Assembly: GCA_028023455.1 (NCBI GenBank)
Contig: JAQFVV010012477.1
Location: forward strand, 677,501-741,500
Length of the DNA: 64,000 nucleotides
Origin: Epiperipatus broadwayi
Lineage: Eukaryota > Onychophora > Udeonychophora > Euonychophora > Peripatidae
Direction of reading: 5' to 3'
Shown in pieces: positions 23,270-33,431 of this stretch. The notes under the pieces are model-generated. The model saw only the letters and a list, made by a program, of their open reading frames with translations, did no database searches and was not told where the DNA came from. The position numbers and the translations under genes are program-made. Every line of letters starts with the position of its first letter. Position 1 is the stretch's first letter.

Positions 23270-24136
23270 CATTTTTCCTCTCATTACCATCCTGCACAAC
23301 TACTTTCAATGGCAAAAACATTATTGGATAGAACAAAGAGACTTTCTGATGATAGTTATTTTCACTGGTACCTTTTTGCTACTAATAAAATGCTTCTTCA
23401 TAGTCGTTTTAATTACAACATTATTAATAGAGCTTATACATATCAAAAGAAAAAAAGATTCTGATACATCAAAAATTAAGACAATTTTTCCATATATAAA
23501 AGGAGTAACTGATAGAATTGGTAACATTTTAAAACATAATAATATTCACATAATTTACACTACTTATAAAAAAATTAGTGAAATATTTCCACTTCCTAAA
23601 GATAAAATTGCTTCGGAGTGTCATGGTGTATATGAAATTCCATGTAGGGTCTGTTCACATACATATATAGGACAGACTAATCGTAGAATAAATATTAGAA
23701 AGGAAAAACACATTCTGGCAGTGAGAGAAAAGTCCAATTCATCAGCTATTTATTCTCATATAAAATTAACAAATCATGATATCAATTTTGAAAAAACAAA
23801 TATTTTAGCAAAAATTGAACAATATGATGAGAGATTGCTAAGAGAAGCTATAGAGATTTTTAAAAGGCCCAAGAGCATAAATGAAAGGTGTGAATTAAAG
23901 AAGATTAACAACATTTGGAAGAAGCTATGGAAGAGAAAATAAATTTTAAAACTTTTCAACCAATAGAATTTAAATATGAGGAGAAAGAAAACGATAAAAA
24001 CGATTTTAAATCTCACATGCATTCCTATGATTTGAGAAAGAGGATGCGCTGATGAAGGTACTTGATATTGTACTGAAACATCAGCATTTAGCTTTTTCAC
24101 TACACGGAATATCCCGCAAATAGTAATAATAATATG
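23270..24136 (+). mobile_element. Penelope-like element PLE-B, right arm of inverted pair
   Basis: The + strand frame 23349-23942 (197 codons; the reading frame is open further 5', overlapping 23186-23464 in another frame) encodes the same thumb and GIY-YIG region as the left arm: GVYEIPCRVCSHTYIGQT, NRRINIRKEKH, LREAIEIFKRP. It ends early through a frameshift in the final segment (KKLWKRK then stop), while the left arm continues. The centre of symmetry is GAGGAAAAAT/ATTTTTCCTC at 23259-23280. The left arm has about 14 bp extra beside the centre. Confidence 0.93.
24043..24092 (+). ncRNA. Hammerhead ribozyme motif, PLE-B right arm
   Basis: Core CTGATGA (24049-24055), the same stem II as the left arm, and GAAAC (24075-24079) followed by ATC where the left arm has GTC. 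The stem I strand upstream (ATGCG) pairs with GCAT downstream at four positions, better than in the left arm. The G-to-A change next to the cleavage site would weaken stem III. Confidence 0.55.
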
Positions 24137-24148
24137 TCATATATATAT

Positions 24149-24330
24149 TATAACGGTTGGGGATGATGGTGAAGTATCCAGTCTTACCGCATCTGCTGAC
24201 AGAGTGCCACTAGGCTACTTTGAACCTAGAAAATTTATAAAGTCAACAGATACGTGCTGTTAAGATCACGGCCGTCAGCCCTAGTCACTAGCTCAAGTAG
24301 ATGCAGAAACTTAATATATTTATTATTAAT
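24149..24330 (+). repeat. Left terminal inverted repeat of the 4.3-kb element
   Basis: It begins TATAACGG and pairs with the reverse complement of 28262-28463. Recognisable blocks are TCTTACCGCATCTGC, TTTGAACCTAGAAA and CACTAGCTCA. Confidence 0.65.
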
Positions 24331-24539
24331 CTATATTTTTAATAATAAAGAAAAAAAAACAATCACTGAGTATTAATACTACAAAAAAAAGATTTTATTT
24401 ACATATATAATTAATAATGCACAAACTTTTTAAAAAAATAATTTTTATAACACAGGAAGAAATTTGTTTTATTCTGTTTCATTATTATTTTATTTGCTTT
24501 TAACTTTTAATTTTAAATTTTAGAAATGTTGAGTATAGA

Positions 24540-24960
24540 TGAGCTACCCAGACCACGCACCTAAAAGACTTTCAAACAATTGATTCCAGCCTAAAAGTCC
24601 ACAGCCACACCAATGCTCGCTTCCAGATATATATCAGCAACCAATGCAATATGTACATGTTAGCATAGAATCACGCGACAGGAATGTGCATCTGAACAAC
24701 GTGATATTATTGGAGAAAACATGAGCTTCAACCAGTATAAGAATGTGCTTCTATCTGGCAAAGGAATAATGTATGTAATAATAAGAGAAAAATGCTGCGT
24801 GTGGATGAGAGAGTGGTCTTATCTTGCTGACTTATCTTCTCAATCCATAGAACTGGAATGGGACAATGGCACAGGAAATACCTCTGCGTCCATTTCAATG
24901 ATATGACTACCTCTTTTTGGGGTCATGCATTCAGTTGGACTCATAGCCCTAGGTGCTAAC
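24540..24960. other. Higher-complexity island, unidentified
   Basis: The base composition is visibly less AT-biased than its surroundings. The longest frame (24721-24906, 61 codons, + strand) contains CCVWMREWSYLADLSSQSIELEWDN but no recognisable domain. It may be untranslated exon or captured gene sequence. Function unknown. Confidence 0.25.
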
Positions 24961-25538
24961 ACACTTCACATTACATTGATATAAACGTCCATATATCTCT
25001 CCACCAGCATTGACACAACTACGAAACAAATAGTCCAAAATCAAAACCCTCTTTAAAAGTAACATATTCAAACTAGTCTAGCAGCTATCTACACTCAACT
25101 AACATTTAAATCATTTTATTAATTTAATTCAAAACAAAAATCTTTAGTCTAATTAAGGTTTTAAAATCATTTTTAAGATAACATTTATATTTTAACTTAT
25201 TTTTTTGCTGCAAATTTATATAACCTACTTTTCTTTTTAAATTTAATAATGCACAAATAACAATGTGTTTCTATTTTTTAAATTTAGGTTTGCAATCGCA
25301 AACCCCCACCCCATTACAAACAGATCTTACACTTAACATAAATGAAAACATATAACACATATTTTAAAAGATTACGTTTCAATTTTTGATAAGACTTAAA
25401 TTTAAGTTTATAGAGTTTATATTTGATTCAGAGAGAAAGTCTATAAATCATATTTAAAGGAAAATAAAGTTCTGAGATTTTAAATTAAGAGTTTATAATG
25501 GTTTTTGTTTATAATGTATACTTTCCTTTCTTTCTCAG

Positions 25539-25574
25539 GGCTCATTCCTTCGTGATGAAGATCTGAATTTATAA
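25539..25574 (+). CDS. Possible short terminal exon (11 codons)
   Basis: A strong acceptor (TTTCCTTTCTTTCTCAG ending at 25538) is followed by an open frame GSFLRDEDLNL and TAA. Only the splice acceptor and the in-frame stop support it. It could equally be a chance match. Confidence 0.2.
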   Translation, partial: GSFLRDEDLNL

Positions 25575-25710
25575 AAGATTCATTTTTTGTGAGCGATGAC
25601 AATTTATAAAGATGAATTTATGAAGATTTCTGCATACGGTACCAGTGGTTCGATCCTGGGATCCGTGAATAGGAAAGCTACCTTCAGTCGGCCGCACCGA
25701 AGGAAGCACA

Positions 25711-25809
25711 ATGAAGCTCATTACATTTTTGGTGACATCTATATTTATTTTAACTTTTCTGCAACAGACGAAAGAATTTAAATTTTTAATTTTTCTAATC
25801 TCCAACTAA
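25711..25809 (+). CDS. Small ORF with signal-peptide-like N-terminus
   Basis: ATG in an adequate context (GCACAATGA) opens 32 codons starting MKLITFLVTSIFILTFLQQ, which reads as a hydrophobic secretion signal, followed by a lysine-containing tail and TAA. Upstream, 25640-25710 is unusually GC-rich for this window and could be 5' leader. No family is recognised, and such short hydrophobic frames arise easily by chance in AT-rich DNA. Confidence 0.2.
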   Translation: MKLITFLVTSIFILTFLQQTKEFKFLIFLISN

Positions 25810-25840
25810 CTAATTATTGTTTTGGATTTTCCTTTTATAG

Positions 25841-25928
25841 TCCCTAGGCACGTTATCTCTGGAATGCAGGATTCATCCAACATACTTCATGTCTGTATTT
25901 TTATTGGTTTATTGTGTTTATGTCCAAG
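25841..25928 (+). CDS. Candidate internal or first coding exon, splice-bounded, signal-peptide-like
   Basis: The acceptor TTTTCCTTTTATAG ends at 25840 and the donor AAG|GTAAGA follows 25928. The 88-nt interval is open in the frame that begins TCC. An ATG at 25889 starts MSVFLLVYCVYVQ, which resembles a secretion signal. Both splice sites and the open frame agree, which is better support than for most of this region, but there is no homology I can name and no partner exon is proven. Confidence 0.35.
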
Positions 25929-26288
25929 GTAAGATTTTGGGTTTTCCACTGAGGTCTGTGTCTATCTCTGGGCGGGAACTCTTATCTATTTCGTAATCAT
26001 TCTTTTAATTGTCATTTTGCCTTAAGGATCTGTTTGTAATTTTTATATTTAAAAATTAATAAAATCTTCGCTATTATTAACAAGGTTTTTATTTTATACT
26101 TTATTTAAGGATTAGAATCTTTGTTTCAATTCTATAATTTTTTAAAGCCTATTTTAATATTTAAATCAAACATTAATAAATTAATAATTTGTTATTTGTG
26201 CATTTTGAATGTGTGTGTTTTTAATTCTGTATTAGACAAAAAAAGTTACTATTAAAATTTGAATGTAACACACATATATATATATATC

Positions 26289-26316
26289 CCGTTACAATAT
26301 ATATATATTGTAACGG
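26289..26316. repeat. Perfect 28-bp palindrome inside the 4.3-kb element
   Basis: CCGTTACAAT and ATTGTAACGG surround a TA core and pair perfectly. The outer CCGTTA/TAACGG matches the terminal six bases of the element's TIRs in inverted orientation, so it may be two abutting termini of a related element. Confidence 0.7.
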
Positions 26317-26841
26317 TATATAATATGCATTAATTTAAGACTAAAATAAAAACTTTTAAGTTCGTAAATAAAACTAAAAGCTAAAATTAAAGAGTTGTTT
26401 GTTAAACGTATATATATTCGCACAGATGCAAAACTTTAAAAGCATTTTTTTAAATTAAAAAAAAAGTATTTGAATGTACTTTTTTATAAAAAAGAAAAGA
26501 TCTAAATATAAAATATTTTTGTAAAAAGATTAATATGTAATCTCAGTAAATGGAAATGATTGTTTAATAATTATCGAAAAGCAAATTAGCCCTTGGGGCT
26601 CTTATATATTAAAAAGTCAGTTGAAAGATATAAATAGAAGAATAAAAAGAATTAGCTTGACCAATGGAAGCACCAAGCAACAAACGCTCAGACCCTAATA
26701 AAAATGAGTGACATTTTGTTTGTTGAATCCGAAGGATTACTATAAAAAGAAAAATATTGAAATTAAGGACAGTTCCAGCTTGATTGTTTTGAGAGATGTG
26801 ATAAAACACACTCATCACCCTCTCTCACATTTAAAAATGAA

Positions 26842-26951
26842 ATGACTGTAATACCAGAGTTGAACCAGCTAAGGCCACCTCCAGAATATCAGACCAGTCT
26901 TCCAATGGAGACATCATGGGAATTGACACCAAGAACCAGGGTTCTTCTACT
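26842..26951 (+). CDS. Candidate 5' coding exon with donor site
   Basis: ATG at 26842 opens 36 codons (MTVIPELNQLRPPPEYQTSL and on to TPRTRVLL) before a good donor TCTACT|GTAAGC. The peptide is proline-rich with a PPxY motif (PPEY), a composition unlike chance AT-rich frames. No downstream exon is identified, and the frame meets a stop just past the donor if unspliced. Possibly captured host sequence. Confidence 0.3.
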
Positions 26952-27639
26952 GTAAGCTATGAACTGAACAATTTTAAAAAAAAACAATTAAGAACTTTCA
27001 TTAAGATTTGACAAGCAAAACTATTTTTTTTAAAATAAACTTTTGTCTGACTTTAATTCAAAATCAATTAATAATGTTTTAATTTTTATACATTTAAGTT
27101 TGCTAAAAATCATTTCCATTCTTTTTTGTTAATTCTATTAATATTTATTGTATAAATTATTTAAATGCATTAAATTTAAGTTGGGTATAGATGCTTGCAT
27201 AGATTCGTTATTGGTTAATTATGTTTTTATTTTTATATTTGATTAAAATATATAGACATTCGGTAAATAATGATACCTTATGGTGAGTATCTAAAATGTA
27301 TTTATTCGGATGTCTTTTAAGTTATTGGTGTCAGTGTGGCATCTTATGATGAATTCCATTGGGTTTCTTGTAAATTTCCCTCTGCAATTCCATCAATGAC
27401 TTTATATTTTGATCATTTATGTTTATTTTGAAATATTTTTGACCGTCTAATCTATGTGGCTGATCTATACTCAACATTAAAAAACAAATTTTATAAAATT
27501 CATATGTGCAAACTCATATAAATGTTATATTTAAGTCGGACATGAATGGCTATATATATTTGTAAAGTTATATTAATTAATTAAGGGAGGGTTAATCTTA
27601 GGTTATTTGTTTCGTAGTTAGATTGGGTCAATGGATTGG

Positions 27640-27950
27640 CTATATTGGTGTAATTAGTAAATGTAGTATGAGGTTCGCTACGTGCAGGATCTCCATTATA
27701 TGCTGCACACCACCTTTTTGCCTATGGACGGGAATAGTAAGACGGAAAACGCAGTCCATTCCTATGGAGTTTTTTTTATATTATTATTCTTGCCAGACAG
27801 ATGTAGCATTCCTGTTTGGACAAGAGTCAATGTCTTCTCTAACCATATTGTTCAGATGTACATTCCTGACAGTATGGTATTTTTGTGCTGTCGTATTTCA
27901 TGCTGCATTGAATACATCGATGTATCAGATGGATTGATGCCAGTGTGACT
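27640..27950 (+). other. Open higher-complexity island, unidentified
   Basis: Two overlapping + strand frames (27623-27937 and 27682-27948) are open over this interval. Both contain several cysteines but no motif I recognise. Frames overlapping this closely cannot both be genuine, and neither is supported by similarity elsewhere. Confidence 0.2.
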
Positions 27951-28261
27951 ATGAACCTTTAGCCTAGGATTAAATAAAGGATAGAATATTTTCTTCTCAA
28001 ATGCAATCTATGTAGTATATTCATACTCAACAATCTTAAAAAAATATTAAATTCATTTGTACGAATGGTTTAAAATTTTAAAATAATAATTTAAATTAAA
28101 AGTTAATATTAAAATCTAAGATAATAAATGTTATTCCTCAAATTTTAAATATTATATATGTGCGTGAATGAATAAATATTTGTGTGTTAATTACTGGCAG
28201 TGGCTTCTTTTATTTTATTGTTTTAAATATTAATATATTTTGAGAATATAAATCTATTAAA

Positions 28262-28463
28262 ACTTATAAAAATGTTTAAATCTCTGCTACTCTATGAGCT
28301 AATGACATTGGGCTAATGGTCGGGATAAAATATATATATATAAATTTTTTTTTTGAATCTTAACTTACATATCTGCCTACTATATAAAATTTTTAGGTTC
28401 AAATGCCTAGATGGCACCCTTGTAGTGCAGATACGGTAAGACCCATAGGTCTGCACCGTTATA
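28262..28463 (-). repeat. Right terminal inverted repeat of the 4.3-kb element
   Basis: On the minus strand it begins TATAACGG and runs through TCTTACCGTATCTGC, TTTGAACCTAAAAA and CATTAGCTCA, matching 24149-24330. Confidence 0.65.
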
Positions 28464-28480
28464 ATATATATATATATAAA

Positions 28481-30630
28481 ATGAATGGATTATTTATATT
28501 CAGTACTGTTTCCTATAAGCTGAAAAAAATCTTAACTAGGGTAATGAAATAAATAACTATAATTTTTATATGTCTTTTACAAGTAAAAGTTTTTCTTTTC
28601 TAATAACACATCAGACTTTACAAAATGAATAAAGAAAGCTTGTGAATTAATAAACTTAGGATCTCAAGTAATGGCATATTTAATAAAGTTGCATAGGCAA
28701 AGTATTCATGTATTCATGTACATTCTCATTTAACATAAGAGGAATTTTGAACAATACTTACATAAAAAAACTGGCTAAACAATGACAGGAACTCTTATCT
28801 CTCAGATTCAACAAGTTTGTTATAAGAGGAATTCACCATCTCTTATGCAAATAAAGAAAAATATATTGCTGCACATGATATTGTCAAATATAATAAGGAC
28901 ACTATTCAAATATAAAGTGCAACAAACTAAATATACCAATGCCTTACCTCTAAAACTTGTATCCTTAATTCCTTCATAAATATGAACCCAATTTTTTTTA
29001 TGCTGGAATGATGTATTTATGTGATTTAAAGTTTATAATGATACTAAATTTTAATAATTATTATATAACCTTTAGTAAGTATAACTATTCACAAAAAAAT
29101 ATTATATGGGATATTTGCAAACATGTATTACATATAAAGGGAAAAATATTTATAAATATGAATTTTATTGTTTTTAACGAAATTTCTTTTTGGAAATTTA
29201 AGAGACAGAAAATGCATATCAACAATTCACTATAAAATTATTGTTAATGGAAATAATGACTTTATTCCTTTTTTATTATCTAAAATTCTGAATTCAAAGT
29301 TCGTTTTCAATCTCATTTACAATATGTTTCACAGATGATAATTTTTTGTAAACTAGAAAAGTAAAGATTACCAAAAGAGAGTCCATTTTGTCAAATATTA
29401 AATGTTCTAAATAAAAAGTATATTGTTCCTGAACATGGGTAGATCTAAAGTTTAAAAATTTTTGCTAATATTAATAAAACTATTAATTGGTCCATGCAGT
29501 AATATTCTCTCTCTAGATATCTTCAAAATATAACTTCTTCAATGCTTAGGTTTAGAAAACTTAGATTTCCTTTTTGTAAAATACACTTTTATTTTATTTT
29601 AGGCTTTTAATTTATTTTAACATTATGCCTTGATGTAAACTTGATCATAACATAATAAAATATAGGGTATATGAGCACAGACTTTCACACCACCCACCTC
29701 TCTCCACTCTATCTAATAACACTGATACACCTAAACACATATATGCTGAAAAGATAAAGTGTTATTAGATAGAGTGGAGAGAGGTGGGTGGTGTGAAAGT
29801 CTGTGCTCATATACCCTATATTACATATATATAGCCACAGGTATATAACAAGCCTGTGTTTCAGTTATAACATAATAAACTAGAATGTAGGCTTCACAAG
29901 ACCTGTTGGACTATCTTTATAAAGTGACTACTATGGCTAATGTCTTTAAGAATACTTCCATTTTAAAAAAAATATATTAAAAGTAAATGTATTAGGTGGA
30001 GCAAAAGTCTTTTATCAAGTACTAATTTTTTTCATTAAGAGTAAGCAACCTCCATTACTACAAAATTAATGTCATCTGAAATTGATATTTGTATATCATA
30101 GAAACAAAGCAATGCTAAAAAAATGTCATGGCTTATTAGCATATCCACACACACCTTGAACATTTGTTTCCAAACAACTTGTGTTCAACTACTTCTAAAA
30201 ATAACTTTAATATTAATAAAAAATAAACAAAAATATAATGTAAATGATTAAACTTTTTATAAAATTTTATTAAATGTAAATCTTATACCTCCCTTGTTAT
30301 TTTAAATACATATCATCATACATATATTCATTGACAAATAATTAAACTAAAATAATTGTCTATAATATTTCAATCTTTTTTTATTTTAAATTTAAAATAA
30401 CATTTCACTTAAACATGAATAAAAGTTTTACACAACTTTCTAACAAAAAAAACCAGTTTTAATTGGAAAAGCAACTTTATATGAAGAACATAAATTGACA
30501 AAACAGTTTATTTTATTTTAAAATAAGACATTTGACTGCAACTATATATGATTAAAATGCAAATATTTTACAATCTTCTAAGGGTCACATATACCTTTTT
30601 TTAAATTCACTGTGAGAGTTAACTTCTACT
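28481..30630 (+). repeat. Segmental duplication SD-II, copy 2, right part
   Basis: It resumes the SD-II alignment with copy 1 at 15245 and continues to about 17200. Small frames within it (28782-28979, 29008-29235) differ from those in copy 1, so I do not call genes. It carries its own insertion at 29660-29866. Confidence 0.8.
29660..29866. mobile_element. Foldback insertion with perfect 63-bp inverted repeat
   Basis: 29661-29723 and 29758-29820 are exact reverse complements (63 of 63) around a 34-bp loop. About 45 bp follow before the repeated flank. ATAACATAATAAA occurs on both sides (about 29648-29660 and 29867-29879), consistent with a 13-bp target duplication. SD-II copy 1 has no insert at the matching point (near 16455). 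No coding. The perfect arms indicate a young event or active homogenisation. Confidence 0.75.
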
Positions 30631-30680
30631 ATATATATATGCTGATATGAAGATTTTCATGGGTTGCATATATAAAAGAC

Positions 30681-31820
30681 ATATTTTGAAGATTCATCCA
30701 TGTTAAAAATTTAAATATTTATATACCAACATTTCGAATTGATCACACAAATCAGCTATTAGGTGATAAAAGGTAGAAAGGCAGTTGAAGAGGCACTACA
30801 ATCACTGATTTGAAAAAAATGTTAAAGTTCCACCAATAGCAAAAATGTTAAATTAAAAATGTTTTTTTAAAAAAATCTTTCCAAATAGGAGGAAGTCTGC
30901 ATGCATCATCTCACTTATTGATAAAATCTGGTCTTTTAAGTATCTCAATGGCTTCTTTGATTTGACACTGGTAGAGATTATCATATCTAATTATGATCCT
31001 GGTACTAGAAAAATCAATTTTATGACCTGAATCTATAGTATGGCGTGAGAGTGCTGCTAATGATGATGAGTGTTGTTTAACTGCATTAGCATGTTCATAT
31101 CTCCTCACACTGATGTGACAATTACTCATACCTATGTAAGAAGCTTTACAATTTTCACATGAGATTTGATAAACACCATGAGATTCAAGAGGGATTGAAT
31201 CCTTAGGCTTGTTTATTATATTGCTGATCTTTTGATGAGTAGAAAATGCTGTATTTATATTATAGCATTTTAATATACATCCAATACTGTCTGTAGTTTT
31301 TTTACATATAAAATACAAATCCTAATAGCTGATTTATCATCTTTTTGTTTTTTATTTAATCCATTTTGGGCTTGAAATAAGGCTTGTTTAATAAATTTAT
31401 AATTATAAATATTTGCTAATAAAACACTATTAATATGATTTATGTTTTCTTTCAGATGTGACTTATCTGAAAGGTTAATTGCTCTATTTAAAAAAATTTT
31501 GGCTACAGAAACTATGTGAATTGGGCGATGATGAGAATGGAAATGTAATTACCTGTCTGTTTGTGTATTCTTTATGAAAATCTAAAAAGATAAACTATTT
31601 GGTGTTCTGGTGGTTAGAACTTCAAGAGAGAGTTTTCCATCAGATTCTGTCTCCATTGTAAATTTAATATAAGGATGCATATTATTTAAATGTAAGAAAA
31701 AATCATCTAATTTATTTTTCCCATGTTGCCATATGACAAAAGTGTCATCTATGTATCTGAGCCAAATGCGAGATTTTAAAAATGATTATTCTAAAGCACA
31801 AGTTTCTATATTTTCTATAA
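30681..31820 (-). mobile_element. Penelope-like element PLE-C, left arm of inverted pair
   Basis: The minus-strand frame 30911-31318 (135 codons) encodes an apparently intact GIY-YIG domain: GVYQISCENCKASYIGMS, CHISVRRYEHANAV, LSRHTIDSGHKIDF, KEAIEILKRP. Upstream, broken frames retain the RT catalytic block RYIDDTFVIWQHGK and a KFTMETESDGKLS block. The element is 5' truncated at about 31820, where it meets the right arm. The CCHH-type Cys and His residues are all present. Confidence 0.92.
30722..30769 (-). ncRNA. Hammerhead-like motif, PLE-C left arm (degenerate)
   Basis: On the minus strand a stem II of TGAT/ATCA type is followed by GAAAT and GTTGGTATA; ATCACC upstream can pair with GGT downstream. 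The first core box is badly altered (CTAATAG). It is called mainly by comparison with the right arm and with the motif at 58699-58746. Confidence 0.3.
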
Positions 31821-32800
31821 ATATTAAATTTACAATGGATACAGAGTCTGATGGAAAACTCCATTTTCTTGCTGTTCTAGTCACCAGAACACCAAATAGT
31901 TTATCTTTTTCGATTTACAAAAAGAGTACACACACAGATAGTTATTTACATTTCCATTCTCTCATCACCCAATTCACATAGTTTCTGTATCCAAAACTCT
32001 TTTAAATAGAGCAATTAACCTTTCATATAAGTCACATCTGAAAGAAGAAATAAATCATATTAATAATGTTTTATTAGCAAATAGTTATAATTATAATTTT
32101 TTAAACAAGCCTTATTTCAAGCCCAAAATGGACAAAATAGAAAACAAGAAGATGATAAATCAGCTATTAGGAGTTGTGTTCCATATGTAAAAGGAACTCC
32201 AGACCTTATTGGATATATATTAAAATGCTATAATATAAATACAACGTTTTCTATTCATCAAAAGATCAGTAATATAATAACCAAGCCTAAGGATTCAATC
32301 CTTCTTGAATCTCATGGTGTTTTTTCAAATCTCATGTGAAAATTATAAAGCTTCTTACATAGGTATGAATAATTGTCACATCAGTGTTAGGAGAGTTAAA
32401 CATGCTAATGCAGTTAAACAACACTCATCATTATCCACACTCTCACTCCATAGTATAGATTCAGATTATAAAATTTATTTTTCTAGTACCAGGATCATAT
32501 ACAGATGTGATAACAAAATCAGAGAAGCCATTGTGATACTTAAAAGGCCAGATTGTATCAATAAGCAAGATGACACTCGCAAACTTCCTCCTATTTGGAA
32601 ATATTTTTTTAAAAAAACATTCTTAATTTAACATTTTTGCTATTGGTGGAATTTTAACATTTTTTTTCAAATGAGTAATTGTAGCACCTCTACAACTGTC
32701 TTTCTACCATTTATCACCAAGTAGATGACTTGTGTGATCAAGTCAAAACATTGGTATAAAATTATTTAAATTTTTAATAAGGATGAACCCACAAAATATA
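31821..32800 (+). mobile_element. Penelope-like element PLE-C, right arm of inverted pair
   Basis: The + strand begins inside the RT at KFTMDTESDGKLHFLAVLVTRT (frame 31733-31981; the part before about 31821 belongs to the left arm read backwards). The GIY-YIG frame 32305-32631 has CENYKASYIGMN, where the second zinc-binding Cys has become Tyr, and still has the REAIVILKRP glutamate block. Frame breaks separate the RT and endonuclease. The 3' end abuts a TA tract at 32799-32808. Confidence 0.9.
32711..32760 (+). ncRNA. Hammerhead-like motif, PLE-C right arm (degenerate)
   Basis: Stem II is strong (GACTTG/CAAGTC with loop TGTGAT). The second core box reads AAAAC for GAAAC, and stem III/cleavage region reads ATTGGTA. 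ATCACC upstream can pair with GGT. The first core box is not canonical (AAGTAGAT). Confidence 0.35.
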
Positions 32801-32943
32801 TATATATATGAAGAGATTTGATGTCACACTTTCAAGCTTTCTACAGCTATTCATTCTATTTAATACAACTGATAGATATGACCACATACATGTGAAAAAG
32901 ATAAATGATCTCCAATATATATATTTCTTCCTGAACCAGCATT

Positions 32944-33233
32944 AATAAATAATCAATCAAACAAGATTGAAATAAACAACTATTAATAAGTATATTTAAA
33001 TATTTATCAAACCAGATTTCATCTCCATTGAGACCTTCTCAAGATATTATAGTACATGATCATACTGTAATATCTTGAGAAGGTCTCAATGGAAATGAAA
33101 GCCAGTTTGATAAATATTTAAATATACTTATTAATAGTTGTTTATTTCAATCTTGTTTGATTGATTATTTATTTAAATGTTTGTGACAACATTATGGACA
33201 AATAAATTATATTGGATATTTGACCATCATAGG
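32944..33233. mobile_element. Foldback PLE-tail-like insertion with 11-bp target duplication
   Basis: GAACCAGCATT is present on both sides (32933-32943 and 33234-33244). The uninterrupted R1 copy at 3303-3320 gives the pre-insertion arrangement. The insert is an inverted repeat: 32947-33055 pairs with 33070-33178 around ACATGATCATAC-like central sequence. About 55 bp follow the right arm. Each arm contains a hammerhead-like motif (TATC, TTGAGAA, stem GTCTC, GAAA, then GATAAATA). No protein coding fits in 290 bp. Confidence 0.75.
33068..33118 (+). ncRNA. Hammerhead-like motif in foldback insertion, right arm
   Basis: TATC and GATA form stem I. The core reads TTGAGAA (two changes from CUGANGA, the same two positions as in PLE-E). 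Stem II is GTCTC with a degraded partner, then GAAA. The mirror-image left arm (about 33003-33055, minus strand) has a better stem II (GTCTC/GAGAT). Confidence 0.35.
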
Positions 33234-33431
33234 GAACCAGCATTCATCAATTGGTACATATCACAATCTTCCTCACATGCATACTATTAGTGATCAGTTT
33301 ACATTAAGGCAGCAAATCTTCAAACTTTAATGGACAAGCCTCAATCTTTTTCACTCTATAACTTAAGCCATTCATTTTATTGAAAATCCATAAATGGATT
33401 GCTTAAAGGCCTTCTAATTATATTAAGTATT

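Larger units (their letters stand above)
24149..28463. mobile_element. 4.3-kb element with about 200-bp terminal inverted repeats
   Basis: The left terminus begins TATAACGG at 24149 and the right terminus ends CCGTTATA at 28463. The inverted similarity continues about 190-200 bp inward through TCTTACCG, TTTGAACCTA and AGCTCA blocks (left to about 24330, right from about 28262), at roughly 75% by eye. The interior has islands of higher complexity with splice-like borders. I find no transposase, integrase or polymerase motif. It could be a non-autonomous DNA transposon that captured gene fragments, or a host locus bracketed by two inverted copies of one repeat. Confidence 0.6.
20918..28480. mobile_element. 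7.5-kb composite insertion block inside SD-II copy 2
   Basis: SD-II copy 1 runs uninterrupted across the site. In copy 2 the left homology ends at 20917 and the right homology starts at 28481, with TA tracts at both edges. The block contains, in order, a PLE-A inverted pair, a PLE-B inverted pair and a 4.3-kb element with terminal inverted repeats. TA runs lie at each internal junction too (22345-22355, 24137-24150). It reads as serial insertion into an AT tract. Confidence 0.75.
32826..33415 (-). repeat. Dispersed repeat R1, third copy, interrupted
   Basis: It aligns with 3195-3475 on both sides of an insert: 'gaccacatac', 'gaaaaagata' and 'gaaccagc' before the insert, 'cattcatcaattgg' and 'caaactttaatgga' after it. 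The R1 hammerhead-like motif is split by the insertion. Confidence 0.75.

Noticed and set aside
25569-25805. 78-codon minus-strand frame with a GSFPIHGSQDR block
   Set aside because: It is antisense to a + strand region with better start and splice signals, and no domain is recognised.
27623-27948. Overlapping 104- and 88-codon frames as genes
   Set aside because: Neither has a motif, the two overlap in different frames, and nothing elsewhere in the window supports conservation.
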